A stretch of 54,548 nucleotides of DNA from Chloroflexota bacterium (GCA_016234535.1 JACRBH010000212.1:1-54548); one strand, 5' to 3'. Positions 42,737 to 52,044 are shown, counted from the stretch's first letter. The notes: generated from the letters alone by a model not told the origin. Numbers and translations are program-made.

Positions 42737-44350
42737 ATGAAAAAGAACATAATTATCTATCCAATTCTTTTTTCGCTCTATCCGATTATCGGGCTATACT
42801 CTCGAAACCTGACCGAGATTCTTCCATCGGAAATCATACGACCGGTAATGATCGCCCTGATCTTCACTTACGCCCTCCTCATTTTGCTGGAAAGATTTAT
42901 AAAAGACCGCGACCGCGCAGCATTCATCATCGGTTTTTCCGTATTCTTTTTTTCAGCATCGGAAATATCCTACAGAGTGATCGAAGGGACGTTCTTCAAA
43001 GGACTGGATGAGGCCTATCATCGGGTTCTATTACTCTTCGCTGTGATAACCATTGTGATCCTTGGGAATCGGGGAGTCTGGGAAAAGCACATGAATCCCG
43101 CCAGAAAAAAGTACACAGCCGAATACCTAAACTACGTGTCGATCATTATGGTTCTGCTTCCATTAATTAACATTGGGAAGTTTTGGTACGCCGCCATGGA
43201 TGACGCCCCGCAGCCCTGGTCCAGTTATATTGCCCAAGGCGAATCGCCCCAGTCATTATCATCCCCGAATCCGCCGGATATCTACTACATCATCCTTGAC
43301 GGATACGGACGGGCCGATGTATTGCAAACCATTTACAACCATGATAATTCGCCATTTACAAACGCATTAACCGAGCGAGGGTTTTATGTTGGAAATGAGA
43401 GCCAAAGCAATTACCTGAGGACGTCGCTCTCCGTCACGTCCGCCCTAAACATGGAATATATCAATTTCACCACGGATCTGGCTGGCCCCAAGTCAATCAA
43501 TCGAATTCCCCTTTTTGAACTGGCAGGGAACAACCGCGCCCGCCGCCTGCTGGAAAGCGCCGGATACAAATTTGTTTTGGTCGATAGCGGAAGCGCCTTT
43601 ACCAGATTTTACGACGCCGATTATTTTCTATCCCCATTCAAAACACATCCAAATCTATTTGAGATGTGGTTTTACAGCACTACCGCCCTTAATGTGTTGT
43701 ACGAACCCGAATTACCATTTACAAAATCCCTGCAGGATATTTTCCCGGTTGCGGGTTATTCAGTTCACCGCAGATTTATTACCGGAGCATTGGAAAATCT
43801 TTCATATGTTCCGAATATCCCCGGTCCCAAATTTGTTTTTGCGCACCTGATTGTGCCGCATCCTCCCTTTGTGCTGGGTGGCAACGGAGCGCCCATACGC
43901 CCGAGCTACCCATACGTAACAGGAGATGGGGCGTCATTTGTATCCAATTCCCAGCTATATATTGATGGATATACCGGACAGGTTGATTACATCAACAAAC
44001 AAATCCTTGGTGTGATCGACAGCATTCTGGAAAAATCCAAAACGCCGCCTGTGATTGTCATCCAGGGGGATCATGGGCCGGGGTATTTGCTTTTACAACA
44101 GGGCGACACGCCCGACAGTTGTTTATGGGAACGCGCGTCCATTTTGAACGCTTATTATTTTCCTGAAGGGAAAAACGGCCTGCTGTATGAGTCTATTTCA
44201 CCCATCAACACCTTTCGCATTATTTTCAATACATATCTAAACGGGAATTTTGAACTGCTGGACGACAAGACCTATTATTCCCTATTCGATGTCCCCTATG
44301 ATTTTATCGACATTACAAGGTCTGTCAGAAATAAATGCGGCATTAACTAA
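42737..44350 (+). CDS. Membrane-anchored sulfatase-fold protein, copy 1
   Basis: A 537-aa protein with about five N-terminal helices (to about 155) and an extracytoplasmic domain of the alkaline phosphatase/sulfatase superfamily. Landmarks are DIYYIILDGYGRADVLQ (about 180; metal-binding Asp), a Ser/Thr-rich YLRTSLSVTSALNMEYI segment where the nucleophile should lie, FAHLIVPHPPFVLG, and IVIQGDHGPG (about 440). Plan and size resemble LTA-synthase-like phosphotransferases. It may add a phospho-group to surface glycans made by the neighbouring transferases. A paralogue follows directly. Confidence 0.75.
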   Translation: MKKNIIIYPILFSLYPIIGLYSRNLTEILPSEIIRPVMIALIFTYALLILLERFIKDRDRAAFIIGFSVFFFSASEISYRVIEGTFFKGLDEAYHRVLLLFAVITIVILGNRGVWEKHMNPARKKYTAEYLNYVSIIMVLLPLINIGKFWYAAMDDAPQPWSSYIAQGESPQSLSSPNPPDIYYIILDGYGRADVLQTIYNHDNSPFTNALTERGFYVGNESQSNYLRTSLSVTSALNMEYINFTTDLAGPKSINRIPLFELAGNNRARRLLESAGYKFVLVDSGSAFTRFYDADYFLSPFKTHPNLFEMWFYSTTALNVLYEPELPFTKSLQDIFPVAGYSVHRRFITGALENLSYVPNIPGPKFVFAHLIVPHPPFVLGGNGAPIRPSYPYVTGDGASFVSNSQLYIDGYTGQVDYINKQILGVIDSILEKSKTPPVIVIQGDHGPGYLLLQQGDTPDSCLWERASILNAYYFPEGKNGLLYESISPINTFRIIFNTYLNGNFELLDDKTYYSLFDVPYDFIDITRSVRNKCGIN

Positions 44351-44461
44351 CAAGGAGGGGAAACAACATGCAAAAATAAAAAATGCTTCTGCATGGTGCC
44401 TATTCCCAATTGGAAGATTCTTGTCCCGTATCTAAAACTTAAACTAATCTGGTAGTCAAAA

Positions 44462-46030
44462 ATGAAAACTAAAACAAATCTGGTCTTTCACCCTTTTCTT
44501 TTCGCAATTTATCCCACCCTGTACATTCTTGCGGCAAATCTCAAACAGGTATCTGTTGTACAGTCCATACGCCCGCTGCTTATTTCACTTGCGCTGGCAA
44601 CTGTCCTGTTTTTTTTATTAAGGGTTGTCTCGAAAAACTTTCAACAAGGGGCAATTTCAGCTTCCTTGATTCTAGCCTTGTTCTTTTCTTATGGACATGT
44701 ACACCGTTTCTTGGAATCCGCCATATCCCAAACAATATCCCATATTGCGCTTGGAAGTTTGTGGCTTGTTTTTCTATTTCTTGGAATAGCACTTAAATGG
44801 AAAATACGGGATCTGTACGCGTTCACAAATACACTTAACTTAATATCCGCTTTATTGCTCGTTCTGCCTGCATTTCAAATCATTATTTACCTTATCCAGC
44901 CAGGAAAAGACGGGAATGTTGATCAGCTTCCTTCATTGAAGGATTCTTCACCACTGACAGTCTCAAGCCATATTGACAACACACTGCCCGACATTTATTA
45001 CATCATACTTGATGGATATGGGCGTTCGGATATCTTGCAGGAAATATACGATTACGACAACTCACAATTTATTTCCTTTCTTGAAGACAAAGGGTTCGTA
45101 ATAGCCACAGACAGCCACAGCAATTACGCCTACACTACCTTATCTTTGGCATCTTCGCTTAATATGGATTATATAAATAGCATTGGTGGCGGCATAAGCG
45201 AGGATTATCAAAGTCTCGAACCGACAGCAGAAATGATCAGACACAGCAGATTGCGCGCCTTTCTTAAAGAACATGGATACCAAAGCGTGGCATTCCAAAC
45301 AGGCAGCGGTCACACCATGATCCCGGATGCGGATTATTACATTACCTACCGTCCAAATATTGTAAATGACCTAGAGGGATTATTGATTACAAGTTCCGCC
45401 TTGCGGATGTATGGCGAAAGACTTAACAATTTATTCAGCCCCTTTTCATGTATTGGACACCAGGGCAGCATTCACAATATTTTTACAAATCTTGCTGTTA
45501 TTCCCTACATGTCCGGTCCGCAATTTGTTTTTGCACATATTATGTCGCCGCATCCGCCGTTTATATTTGGACCCAAAGGAGATTTAACTGTCCGGGGCGA
45601 GTGCAATGGTTTTGACGGAAGCCTTTTTACGGGAACCCCTGATGAATACAGGAATGGGTATCAAGGACAGGTTGAATACATCAGTCTGCTCATGCAAGAT
45701 GCTGTGGAAAAAATACTAGCCCGATCTGACATCCCACCCATTATTATTATTCAAGGCGATCATGGCTCGGGCTTACTTTTAGATTCCAGTTCGTCTGCAA
45801 ATACTTGCATACGTGAACGTTTTTCGATTCTAAACGCCTATTATCTTCCAAATGGCGGGGGTGAAAATTTATACCAGACTGTCACGCCTGTTAATTCTTT
45901 TCGTATCATATTGAACCATTACTTCGAAGCTGGCTTACCACTACTGGACGACAGGCTTTACTATTCCTCGCTGAAACATTATTATAAATTTGAAAATGTC
46001 ACAGGCCGGATTGAAACGCCCTGTCGTTAG
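44462..46030 (+). CDS. Membrane-anchored sulfatase-fold protein, copy 2
   Basis: A 522-aa paralogue of the preceding protein: five N-terminal helices, then DIYYIILDGYGRSDILQEIY, SNYAYTTLSLASSLNMDYI, FAHIMSPHPPFIFG and IIIQGDHGSGLLLD, and a matching C-terminus (NSFRIILNHYFEAGLPLLDD). The motifs align one to one with copy 1, so this is a tandem duplication followed by wide divergence. The 111-bp gap holds a strong ribosome-binding site leading only to a three-codon frame. The gene converges on the oxidase operon. Confidence 0.75.
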   Translation: MKTKTNLVFHPFLFAIYPTLYILAANLKQVSVVQSIRPLLISLALATVLFFLLRVVSKNFQQGAISASLILALFFSYGHVHRFLESAISQTISHIALGSLWLVFLFLGIALKWKIRDLYAFTNTLNLISALLLVLPAFQIIIYLIQPGKDGNVDQLPSLKDSSPLTVSSHIDNTLPDIYYIILDGYGRSDILQEIYDYDNSQFISFLEDKGFVIATDSHSNYAYTTLSLASSLNMDYINSIGGGISEDYQSLEPTAEMIRHSRLRAFLKEHGYQSVAFQTGSGHTMIPDADYYITYRPNIVNDLEGLLITSSALRMYGERLNNLFSPFSCIGHQGSIHNIFTNLAVIPYMSGPQFVFAHIMSPHPPFIFGPKGDLTVRGECNGFDGSLFTGTPDEYRNGYQGQVEYISLLMQDAVEKILARSDIPPIIIIQGDHGSGLLLDSSSSANTCIRERFSILNAYYLPNGGGENLYQTVTPVNSFRIILNHYFEAGLPLLDDRLYYSSLKHYYKFENVTGRIETPCR

Positions 46031-46097
46031 TTTTATACCTCCTTTGATTTCAAACTCCCGCTTGAAATTGGCAGTCGTTGACGTAACGCGAAAATTT

Positions 46098-47417
46098 TCA
46101 CATCACCACCGCATCTATCATGATCGCCAAAAATATAAACGCCAGATACATGCTCGACCATCTATACATCGTCCACGCCACCTTGTTCCCGCCGACCTTG
46201 AAAACACGCCACGCGGCGTAAAGCAGGAATCCGCCCAAGACCAAAGCTGAGACCAGATAAATTGTCCCTGCCAAATTGAAGATCGGAAGCAGCAAGGTCA
46301 CGGCAATCAACTCAATCGTATAAACCAAAATATGCCGGCGGGTCTTCTCTTCGCCATGAACCACCGGCATCATGGGGACACCGGCCTTTTCATAATCCTT
46401 CATACGGACAATTGCCAGCGCCCAAAAATGCGGAGGAGTCCACATGAATACAATTGCAAAGAGAATCCATGCCGCAAGGCCAAGGTGACCTGTCGCCGCA
46501 GCCCAACCTACCATCGGGGGAATCGCACCTGCTCCGCCGCCAATGACGATGTTTTGCACAGTGGCTTTCTTAAGCCACACGCTATAGAAGATCACATAAT
46601 AAAAAATTCCCGCCAGCGATAACAAAGCCGCAAGTAAATTGACATATCCCGCCATCACATAATAACTAATCAAAGAGAGCGCGAGGCCGTACGATAATCC
46701 CTCCGCCGCTGTCAATCGTCCATCCGCAAGCGGACGTTTCGCCGTGCGCTGCATGTTCTTATCCAACTCACGGTCAATATATTGATTCAATGCGCTCGAA
46801 CCTGCCGCCGCCAATGTACCGCCGAGCAACGTCCAAAAAGTCAACGATGCGGAAGGCATGGCTTTACTGCCCGCCACCAGACCGCTATACGTCGTCACCA
46901 GCAACAATGCCACAATGATCGGCTTTGAAAGAATAAGGAAATCCTTTGCGCGCTGGCGATGATTAAATATAATAACTTCGGTTGTATCTTTGGCCAGTAT
47001 CCCGGATGTAAAAACCAATGCGCCTAACGAGATCCATAACGCAATCGCGGTCATGCCATGCAGGATCACCAAATGCAAAGGATAAGCGCGCGTTACTTCA
47101 ATTGCCCCAATGAAAGCCTGTCCAAAGAACAACACACCTGTCACAGTGGTTAGCGGGAGAAGCAAGTTTTGGTCGCGTTGTTCACGCCAGGCTTTTCGTA
47201 AAACAAGCACCATGACTGCGGAAGCCACGCCAACCAGGGCAAGGTGCGCCAGTTTCAAATATCCCAAAGAATAAGTTGGCACACAGATAGGCCAGCCCAA
47301 ACAATATGCCCATGCGCCTGTTACCGTAACAATACGCCCCACGATGGTCAACGCCAGCACGATCAAAAACAGCACCAGAACCAAACGGGAAAAAGATGAT
47401 CGCAGAGAATACTTCAT
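46098..47417 (-). CDS. ctaB: Half heme A synthase fused to heme O synthase
   Basis: A 439-aa protein. ATG 47417 (MKYSLRSSFSRLVLVL) is chosen; the longer frame overlaps surf1. The first 145 residues hold four helices resembling one half of CtaA/COX15, with GRIVTVTGAWAYCLGWPIC (about 23-41; Cys-x3-Pro-x-Cys-like pair) and HLVILHGMTAI. A full CtaA has eight helices. From about 155 it is a complete CtaB (UbiA family) farnesyltransferase: FLILSKPIIVALLLV, the prenyl-binding NQYIDRELDKNMQRTAKRPL and YEKAGVPMMPVVHG. It makes heme O for the adjacent oxidase. Whether the half domain makes heme A alone or needs a partner is unknown. Confidence 0.87.
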   Translation of the reverse strand: MKYSLRSSFSRLVLVLFLIVLALTIVGRIVTVTGAWAYCLGWPICVPTYSLGYLKLAHLALVGVASAVMVLVLRKAWREQRDQNLLLPLTTVTGVLFFGQAFIGAIEVTRAYPLHLVILHGMTAIALWISLGALVFTSGILAKDTTEVIIFNHRQRAKDFLILSKPIIVALLLVTTYSGLVAGSKAMPSASLTFWTLLGGTLAAAGSSALNQYIDRELDKNMQRTAKRPLADGRLTAAEGLSYGLALSLISYYVMAGYVNLLAALLSLAGIFYYVIFYSVWLKKATVQNIVIGGGAGAIPPMVGWAAATGHLGLAAWILFAIVFMWTPPHFWALAIVRMKDYEKAGVPMMPVVHGEEKTRRHILVYTIELIAVTLLLPIFNLAGTIYLVSALVLGGFLLYAAWRVFKVGGNKVAWTMYRWSSMYLAFIFLAIMIDAVVM

Positions 47418-47422
47418 TTTTG

Positions 47423-48163
47423 CTAATCCTGTTTTCGTAGAAAGAATGGATAGCCCACAAACAAAATTGCGGCAAACGTAAACCATTGCAATGCATAACC
47501 AGAATGCGAGCCTTCGGTCAAATCCACATCGGGCTGAAATGGGATCGGCGGCACCAGGTCATTTTTATCTGCATTCGGCTGAATATACACAGGCAAAATC
47601 GGATATGGACTTTGCGTTGCAATACGCGCTACATCAAGATTATTCCACGCATCCAGACGGGGCTGCTCCGGATTAAATTCCGGGTCTGCGACTCCGCCGA
47701 AAGCTGGTTTGCCGGACCCAAGCCTGATCTGCCCTGTGACGGTGACCTGCCCGGCCTCGTCATATTTTCGCCATGCATCGCGTGCGGGCGCGGAGTCTCC
47801 GTCAGCTGGGATCCAGCCGCGGTCCACCAGAACAGCTTCCCCGTCGAAAAGAAGCGGAGTGATCAGGTGATATCCGAATTGATCTCCATTATACTGATTC
47901 CGCAATATTACTTGATTCTCAAAGTCATATTCACCAGTGACAGTAACTGTTCGCCACTCCATCGATGAGATATCCGCCGGGAAATCCTTATTAAGATCCA
48001 GCATCTCTGCGGCGCGCATGGATTGAACCTGCGTATTGAATATCCGGCGTTGTTCCAGACGATCCAATTGCCAGATGCCGAGACGAATGCAAAACGCCGT
48101 GCCCGCCAAAACCAGCAGGGTCGTCAAAAACCATTTGCGCGAAAGCATCTTCCGCAAAATCAT
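47423..48163 (-). CDS. SURF1 family oxidase assembly protein
   Basis: A 246-aa protein with the SURF1 plan: N-terminal helix (about 10-27) followed by GIWQLDRLEQRRIFNTQ, a periplasmic beta domain with VILRNQYNGDQFGYHLITPL and AVLVDRGWIPADG, and a C-terminal helix (SHSGYALQWFTFAAILFVGY). SURF1 helps insert heme into CoxI. Start and previous stop overlap as ATGA, showing translational coupling. It lies between a cupredoxin-like protein and ctaB in the oxidase operon. Confidence 0.9.
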   Translation of the reverse strand: MILRKMLSRKWFLTTLLVLAGTAFCIRLGIWQLDRLEQRRIFNTQVQSMRAAEMLDLNKDFPADISSMEWRTVTVTGEYDFENQVILRNQYNGDQFGYHLITPLLFDGEAVLVDRGWIPADGDSAPARDAWRKYDEAGQVTVTGQIRLGSGKPAFGGVADPEFNPEQPRLDAWNNLDVARIATQSPYPILPVYIQPNADKNDLVPPIPFQPDVDLTEGSHSGYALQWFTFAAILFVGYPFFLRKQD

Positions 48164-48651
48164 GCTTTTGATTCCTTTTTCTTTTTGGAAGGAATCAGGC
48201 CGCTGTAAATCGCGAACAATGCGCCAAGCGGAAACCCGGAAAATAGAATACCTGTTAAGCGGGTGCTCCATGTAACCGGTTGTTTTACTTCAATGCCCTG
48301 GTATTTTCCCGGTTGAAAGGAACAATCGAGCATGTAACTTTCTTCTGCGCCAAGGTCCATGCTGGCGGAGGCTCCGGCTGGAATCCATAATGGGCCCAGT
48401 TGGTGGTCAACTTCGTCGCGATTCACAACCATAAGCACATCCCCAACTACAAGATTCAAGTCATTGGGAATTTCCGGCGGAGCGCCTCCCTCACTAACCA
48501 ATTTTGCCGTACCGGCCGGTATCACCAGCTGAATCTGGCTGGGCTCGCGATTCTCGCGTTTTAGAAGTCTATATGCAACTTCACTGGTGATGCCTGCAAG
48601 CACAATGCCGATCAGAAAAGACGCAAGAATACGTTTGAAAGTGAAATTCAC
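48160..48651 (-). CDS. Cupredoxin-like membrane protein of the oxidase operon
   Basis: A 163-aa protein starting at GTG, which overlaps the sco stop (GTGA). Two helices (about 8-27 and 133-152) flank a beta domain with cupredoxin-like strands: DVLMVVNRDEVDHQLGPLWI and MLDCSFQPGKYQGIEV. A His and a Cys are in roughly type-1 copper positions, but the second His and axial Met are not visible, so copper binding is uncertain. Its place between sco and surf1, with overlaps on both sides, points to a role in copper delivery or assembly of oxidase subunit II. Confidence 0.65.
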   Translation of the reverse strand: MNFTFKRILASFLIGIVLAGITSEVAYRLLKRENREPSQIQLVIPAGTAKLVSEGGAPPEIPNDLNLVVGDVLMVVNRDEVDHQLGPLWIPAGASASMDLGAEESYMLDCSFQPGKYQGIEVKQPVTWSTRLTGILFSGFPLGALFAIYSGLIPSKKKKESKA

Positions 48652-49256
48652 CTGGATGCCTCCAGCAATAATTTTAGATCAAAGACAATATCCTCAACAG
48701 GAGTTCCAAAAGCATAGGAGAGACGCATATTGCCGTCTTTATCAATCAACAAGACTCGCGCTGTGTGGTTTACTGTGGCCAATCCAGAATCAGTTTTGAC
48801 GACTTCGCGAAAGATATCATAATCCTGCCATATCTTTTCAAGGTCATCCATTGGGCCGCTCAACCCGATGAAGGATGGGTTGAAACGTGTGACGTATTCC
48901 TGGGTAATTTGCGGGGTATCGCGGTCCGGGTCCACCGAGACAAATACCACTTGAACCAAATCCGCTCCATCAGGGATATTGTTCAAAGCTGTATTCAATT
49001 CAGCCAAAGTTGCGGGGCAAACGTCCGGGCAGAATGTGTAGCCAAAGAAGAGCAAAACGATCCTGCTGCGCTGGTCACTGAGGTGAAAGACTTCCCCACT
49101 GGCATGGGTCAATTCAAAGTCCGATGCGAGCGGATACGGCTCGTTATAGGCAGTGCCGCGAAAGTGATCTGACTTCGCAAACAATAATGTTAAGAACGCG
49201 GCCGTGATGACAATAGCTAGGGACGTAAAACCAACCCAAAGAATCTTTCTATCCAT
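48648..49256 (-). CDS. SCO1/SenC family copper chaperone
   Basis: A 202-aa thioredoxin-fold protein that delivers copper to the CuA site of CoxII. An N-terminal helix anchor (about 8-26) precedes the fold; the copper ligands are FGYTFCPDVCPATLAEL (about 72; Cys-x3-Cys) and VNHTARVLLIDKDG (about 162; His). The length fits. A hairpin (49272-49301) lies in its upstream gap, and its stop overlaps the next start. Confidence 0.93.
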   Translation of the reverse strand: MDRKILWVGFTSLAIVITAAFLTLLFAKSDHFRGTAYNEPYPLASDFELTHASGEVFHLSDQRSRIVLLFFGYTFCPDVCPATLAELNTALNNIPDGADLVQVVFVSVDPDRDTPQITQEYVTRFNPSFIGLSGPMDDLEKIWQDYDIFREVVKTDSGLATVNHTARVLLIDKDGNMRLSYAFGTPVEDIVFDLKLLLEASR

Positions 49257-49271
49257 TCATTTAACACTCCA

Positions 49272-49301
49272 AATCGGGGCGACCCTGAGGCCGCCCCGAT
49301 T
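49272..49301 (-). promoter_or_regulatory. Intercistronic hairpin before sco
   Basis: AATCGGGGCG / CGCCCCGATT, 10-bp perfect stem with inner CC/GG pairs. On the coding strand only TTT follows, so it is more likely an mRNA-processing or stability element than a terminator. Confidence 0.45.
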
Positions 49302-49353
49302 ATATTCTTTCCTTATTCACTTATACCAGAAATCATAGTTGATTGCCAATCAA

Positions 49354-49382
49354 TAAAACTCGCCGCCAGATTCGGCGGCGAG
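49354..49382 (-). terminator. Terminator or attenuator after coxIV/III
   Basis: CTCGCCGCC / GGCGGCGAG, 9-bp stem, 6-base loop, then TTTTATT on the minus strand, directly after the oxidase subunit III stop. Probably partial, so that the assembly genes are less expressed. Confidence 0.7.
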
Positions 49383-49387
49383 GGCTA

Positions 49388-50158
49388 TTACACGATCAAC
49401 TTGCCGATGAGATACAAAGCCGGGTAGAAGAAAATCCACACGAGGTCTACAAAGTGCCAGTAAACTGCGGCAGCTTCGACACCCCAATGCTGTTCCTGGG
49501 TAAAGTATCCCTTGCGGCCGTTTCTCCAGACCAAAAAGAGAAAAATCACGCCTGTTAGTACATGGAAGGCATGCATACCGGTCATCATGTAGAAGATGCC
49601 CCCAGATACATCCTTGTTGACAATGACATCCGCAAGTTTTGCCAGGCGCCACTCTACACCAACAACACCAACTAGAAACGCTACACCAAGCACGATGGTT
49701 ATCAGGGTCCCATTTAGGAATCCTTTTGTGTCGCCATGTGCAATGGAAGTCTCAGCCCGGTTCATAAAGAAGGATGAGAGAAGCAGGACGCAGGTCACAC
49801 CCAGGCCAAGCATTTGATTGAGTTCAGGGCGCTCCATGCCAAGCAGGTTGAAGCGGCTGACAAGCAGGCCGCCAAATACAAATGAGTCTGAGAGCAGGAA
49901 CAACCAGAGGCCAAGGCGGTTCGTACCAGTCTTATATTCATAAGAATCATGGCTGCCTTCGTGTTCAGCGTTCAGCTTGTAGATATGCATAAAGTAATAG
50001 GCAACCAACGCGGCCTTTACAAGCGCGATCACAGCCAACACCATGACCGACATGAACGACACAGCGACCAAAAACTCAAGAAGCGTCAATACGGCCAGGT
50101 ATACGCCGATCAAAATGCCCTGTTTGAGAGCAGAAGCTTTATCTTGTGTGTGAGACAT
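49388..50158 (-). CDS. Cytochrome c oxidase subunit IV-III fusion
   Basis: A 256-aa protein. The first 65 residues are a subunit-IV-like pair of helices (LIGVYLAVLTLLEFLVAV and KAALVAYYFMHIYKLNAEHE, the prokaryotic COX4/CtaF pattern). The rest is subunit III with seven-helix-type motifs: TNRLGLWLFLLSDSFVFGG, GMHAFHVLTGVIFL and VYWHFVDLVWIFFYPALYL. The join is continuous, with no frameshift, giving one polypeptide for two subunits. It follows coxA by 14 bp with a strong ribosome-binding site (GGGGAGGAG). Confidence 0.88.
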   Translation of the reverse strand: MSHTQDKASALKQGILIGVYLAVLTLLEFLVAVSFMSVMVLAVIALVKAALVAYYFMHIYKLNAEHEGSHDSYEYKTGTNRLGLWLFLLSDSFVFGGLLVSRFNLLGMERPELNQMLGLGVTCVLLLSSFFMNRAETSIAHGDTKGFLNGTLITIVLGVAFLVGVVGVEWRLAKLADVIVNKDVSGGIFYMMTGMHAFHVLTGVIFLFLVWRNGRKGYFTQEQHWGVEAAAVYWHFVDLVWIFFYPALYLIGKLIV

Positions 50159-50172
50159 TTGACTCCTCCCCT

Positions 50173-52026
50173 TTATTTATGTTTTGCGAATTCAACATAC
50201 TTCGAGCCTGACAGACCGTAATCGTACGGCTCGCCGACAACTTCGAAGGGGTGCTCATAGTTATGAGCGGGCATGGGCGATTCCACCAGCCACTCCGGGG
50301 AACGCGAATTCCAAACGTTCCCCCTGGCTACCTCACCTTTACGCATTGTGATAATCAAGTTAATGAAGAAGACGAGCACTGATAGGGCGATCAGGAAGCC
50401 TGAGATTGTAATGATTAAGTGCATTGGCTGAAAATTCATAGCGGGGTCGTAATCCGCTATGCGGCGGCGCATGCCATGCAGGCCGATGTACATCATTCCC
50501 AAAGACATGACGAAGAAGGAGGGTGTCATCAACCAGAAGTGGATTTTACCCAGTGTCTCGTTCATGCGGCGACCAGTCGCTTTCGGAAACCAGTAGTACA
50601 AGGCCGCAAAGAACGGGAACATAAATCCGCCAAACATCGTATCGTGGAAATGGCCGACAATCCAATATGTATCATGCAGGTGCAAGTCTGTGGAAACCGT
50701 CGCATTTGGGGGGCCTGTCAGACCGCCCAATAAAAACACCAGAATGGCGCCGACTGTAAACAACATGGGTGTTGGAACAGGGTTATCAATCTTGCCTTTC
50801 CAAATTGTGGCAGTCCACGAAAAAAACTTTACACCAGTTGGAACGGCTACCAAAAGCGTGCTGTACATAAACGGTACGCGTAAGTATTCATTCATACCGG
50901 ATGTGAACATATGATGAGCCCAAACCAGAAAGCCAACGAGGGCAATTCCAAGTGAGGACATCGCAATCCATCTGTAACCAAATAAGGGTTTGCGAGTAAA
51001 AACTGGCAATAGTTCTGAGACGATGCCCAAGCCCGGCAAAATGAACACGTACACCGCCGGGTGTGAGTAGAACCAGAATAGATGCTGGAAAAGGACCGGG
51101 TTGCCGCCTTTGTTTGGGTCAAAAAATCCCATGCCAAAAAGTCGCTGGAACATAACCATTTGGAATGAGAGGCCGATCAACTGGGTTGCTGTCAACGAGA
51201 TAAGCGAAGTGGCAATCGATGCCCAAACGAAGATCGGCATGCGGAAGGCGATCATGCCTTTGGCCCGCATTCGAACAACAGTGGCGATTAGATTTAAGCC
51301 GCCAAGAATGGATGACCAGCCCACAATGAACACAGCCAGGAAGAACATTTGCTGCCCAACCAGTTTCATGTTCGCCGAGAGTGGCGGATAGCCCGTCCAG
51401 CCGGTTTCAATTCCGCCGAGGGCCATGCTGCTGAGAAGCCACACTGCTGCGGGAACAACGATCCAGAAAGCAAACGAATTCAAACGCGGGAAAGCCATAT
51501 CATGCGCACCAATGAGCAGGGGCACAAGGTAGTTCATCATGCCACCGATCCCAAGCAGGATCACAACGATCATGACAATACCATGCATGGACATTAGTGT
51601 GTTGTACTGAGCTTTTTGGAGAAACTGCATCCCTTCAAACGCAAGCTCCGTACGAAAGATCAGGGCAAATGTGCCGCCCAAAATCATAACAATCAGGCCA
51701 GTGACTGTATACTGGATACCAATCACTTTGTGGTCAAGCGACGGTCCAAAATACTTTTCCCAGCCAGGCTTATCTTCGTGATGATCCGAAACGATCTCAC
51801 CACGCCAGACCTTGAACCATCCATCCATCACACCATGACCGGCCAGGAATGTGAGCGTGCCGAGAAACCCGCCAAATACCCAGGCATGTTCTGTTACGAG
51901 ATAAGGACCGGTAGCCGGTAATCCCATTGCCAGGCGGATGCCGACCACGATTCCGATCCCCACAAGCAGGCCAATCACCTGCCAAATAATTCCGCGAATC
52001 AGCGGAATGGAAAATATCTTTTTCAT
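50173..52026 (-). CDS. Cytochrome c oxidase subunit I, A2 type
   Basis: A 617-aa heme-copper oxidase catalytic subunit. ATG 52026 follows GGAGGAACTGATA; an in-frame TTG at 52044 is unlikely. Ligands: low-spin heme and CuB region HGIVMIVVILLGIGGMMNYL and HLFWFYSHPAVYVFILPG (CuB His and cross-linking Tyr), VWAHHMFTSGM (His pair) and HDTYWIVGHFHDTMFGG (hemes). In the helix VI motif FYSHPAVY the proton-channel Glu of GHPEV is replaced by Tyr-Ser, the known hallmark of A2-type oxidases. It pumps protons while reducing O2 to water. Confidence 0.95.
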   Translation of the reverse strand: MKKIFSIPLIRGIIWQVIGLLVGIGIVVGIRLAMGLPATGPYLVTEHAWVFGGFLGTLTFLAGHGVMDGWFKVWRGEIVSDHHEDKPGWEKYFGPSLDHKVIGIQYTVTGLIVMILGGTFALIFRTELAFEGMQFLQKAQYNTLMSMHGIVMIVVILLGIGGMMNYLVPLLIGAHDMAFPRLNSFAFWIVVPAAVWLLSSMALGGIETGWTGYPPLSANMKLVGQQMFFLAVFIVGWSSILGGLNLIATVVRMRAKGMIAFRMPIFVWASIATSLISLTATQLIGLSFQMVMFQRLFGMGFFDPNKGGNPVLFQHLFWFYSHPAVYVFILPGLGIVSELLPVFTRKPLFGYRWIAMSSLGIALVGFLVWAHHMFTSGMNEYLRVPFMYSTLLVAVPTGVKFFSWTATIWKGKIDNPVPTPMLFTVGAILVFLLGGLTGPPNATVSTDLHLHDTYWIVGHFHDTMFGGFMFPFFAALYYWFPKATGRRMNETLGKIHFWLMTPSFFVMSLGMMYIGLHGMRRRIADYDPAMNFQPMHLIITISGFLIALSVLVFFINLIITMRKGEVARGNVWNSRSPEWLVESPMPAHNYEHPFEVVGEPYDYGLSGSKYVEFAKHK

Positions 52027-52044
52027 TATCAGTTCCTCCACCAA

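Noticed and set aside
52027..52044. TTG start of coxA giving six extra residues
   Set aside because: The GGAGGA ribosome-binding site lies inside this stretch and is ideally placed for the ATG at 52026.
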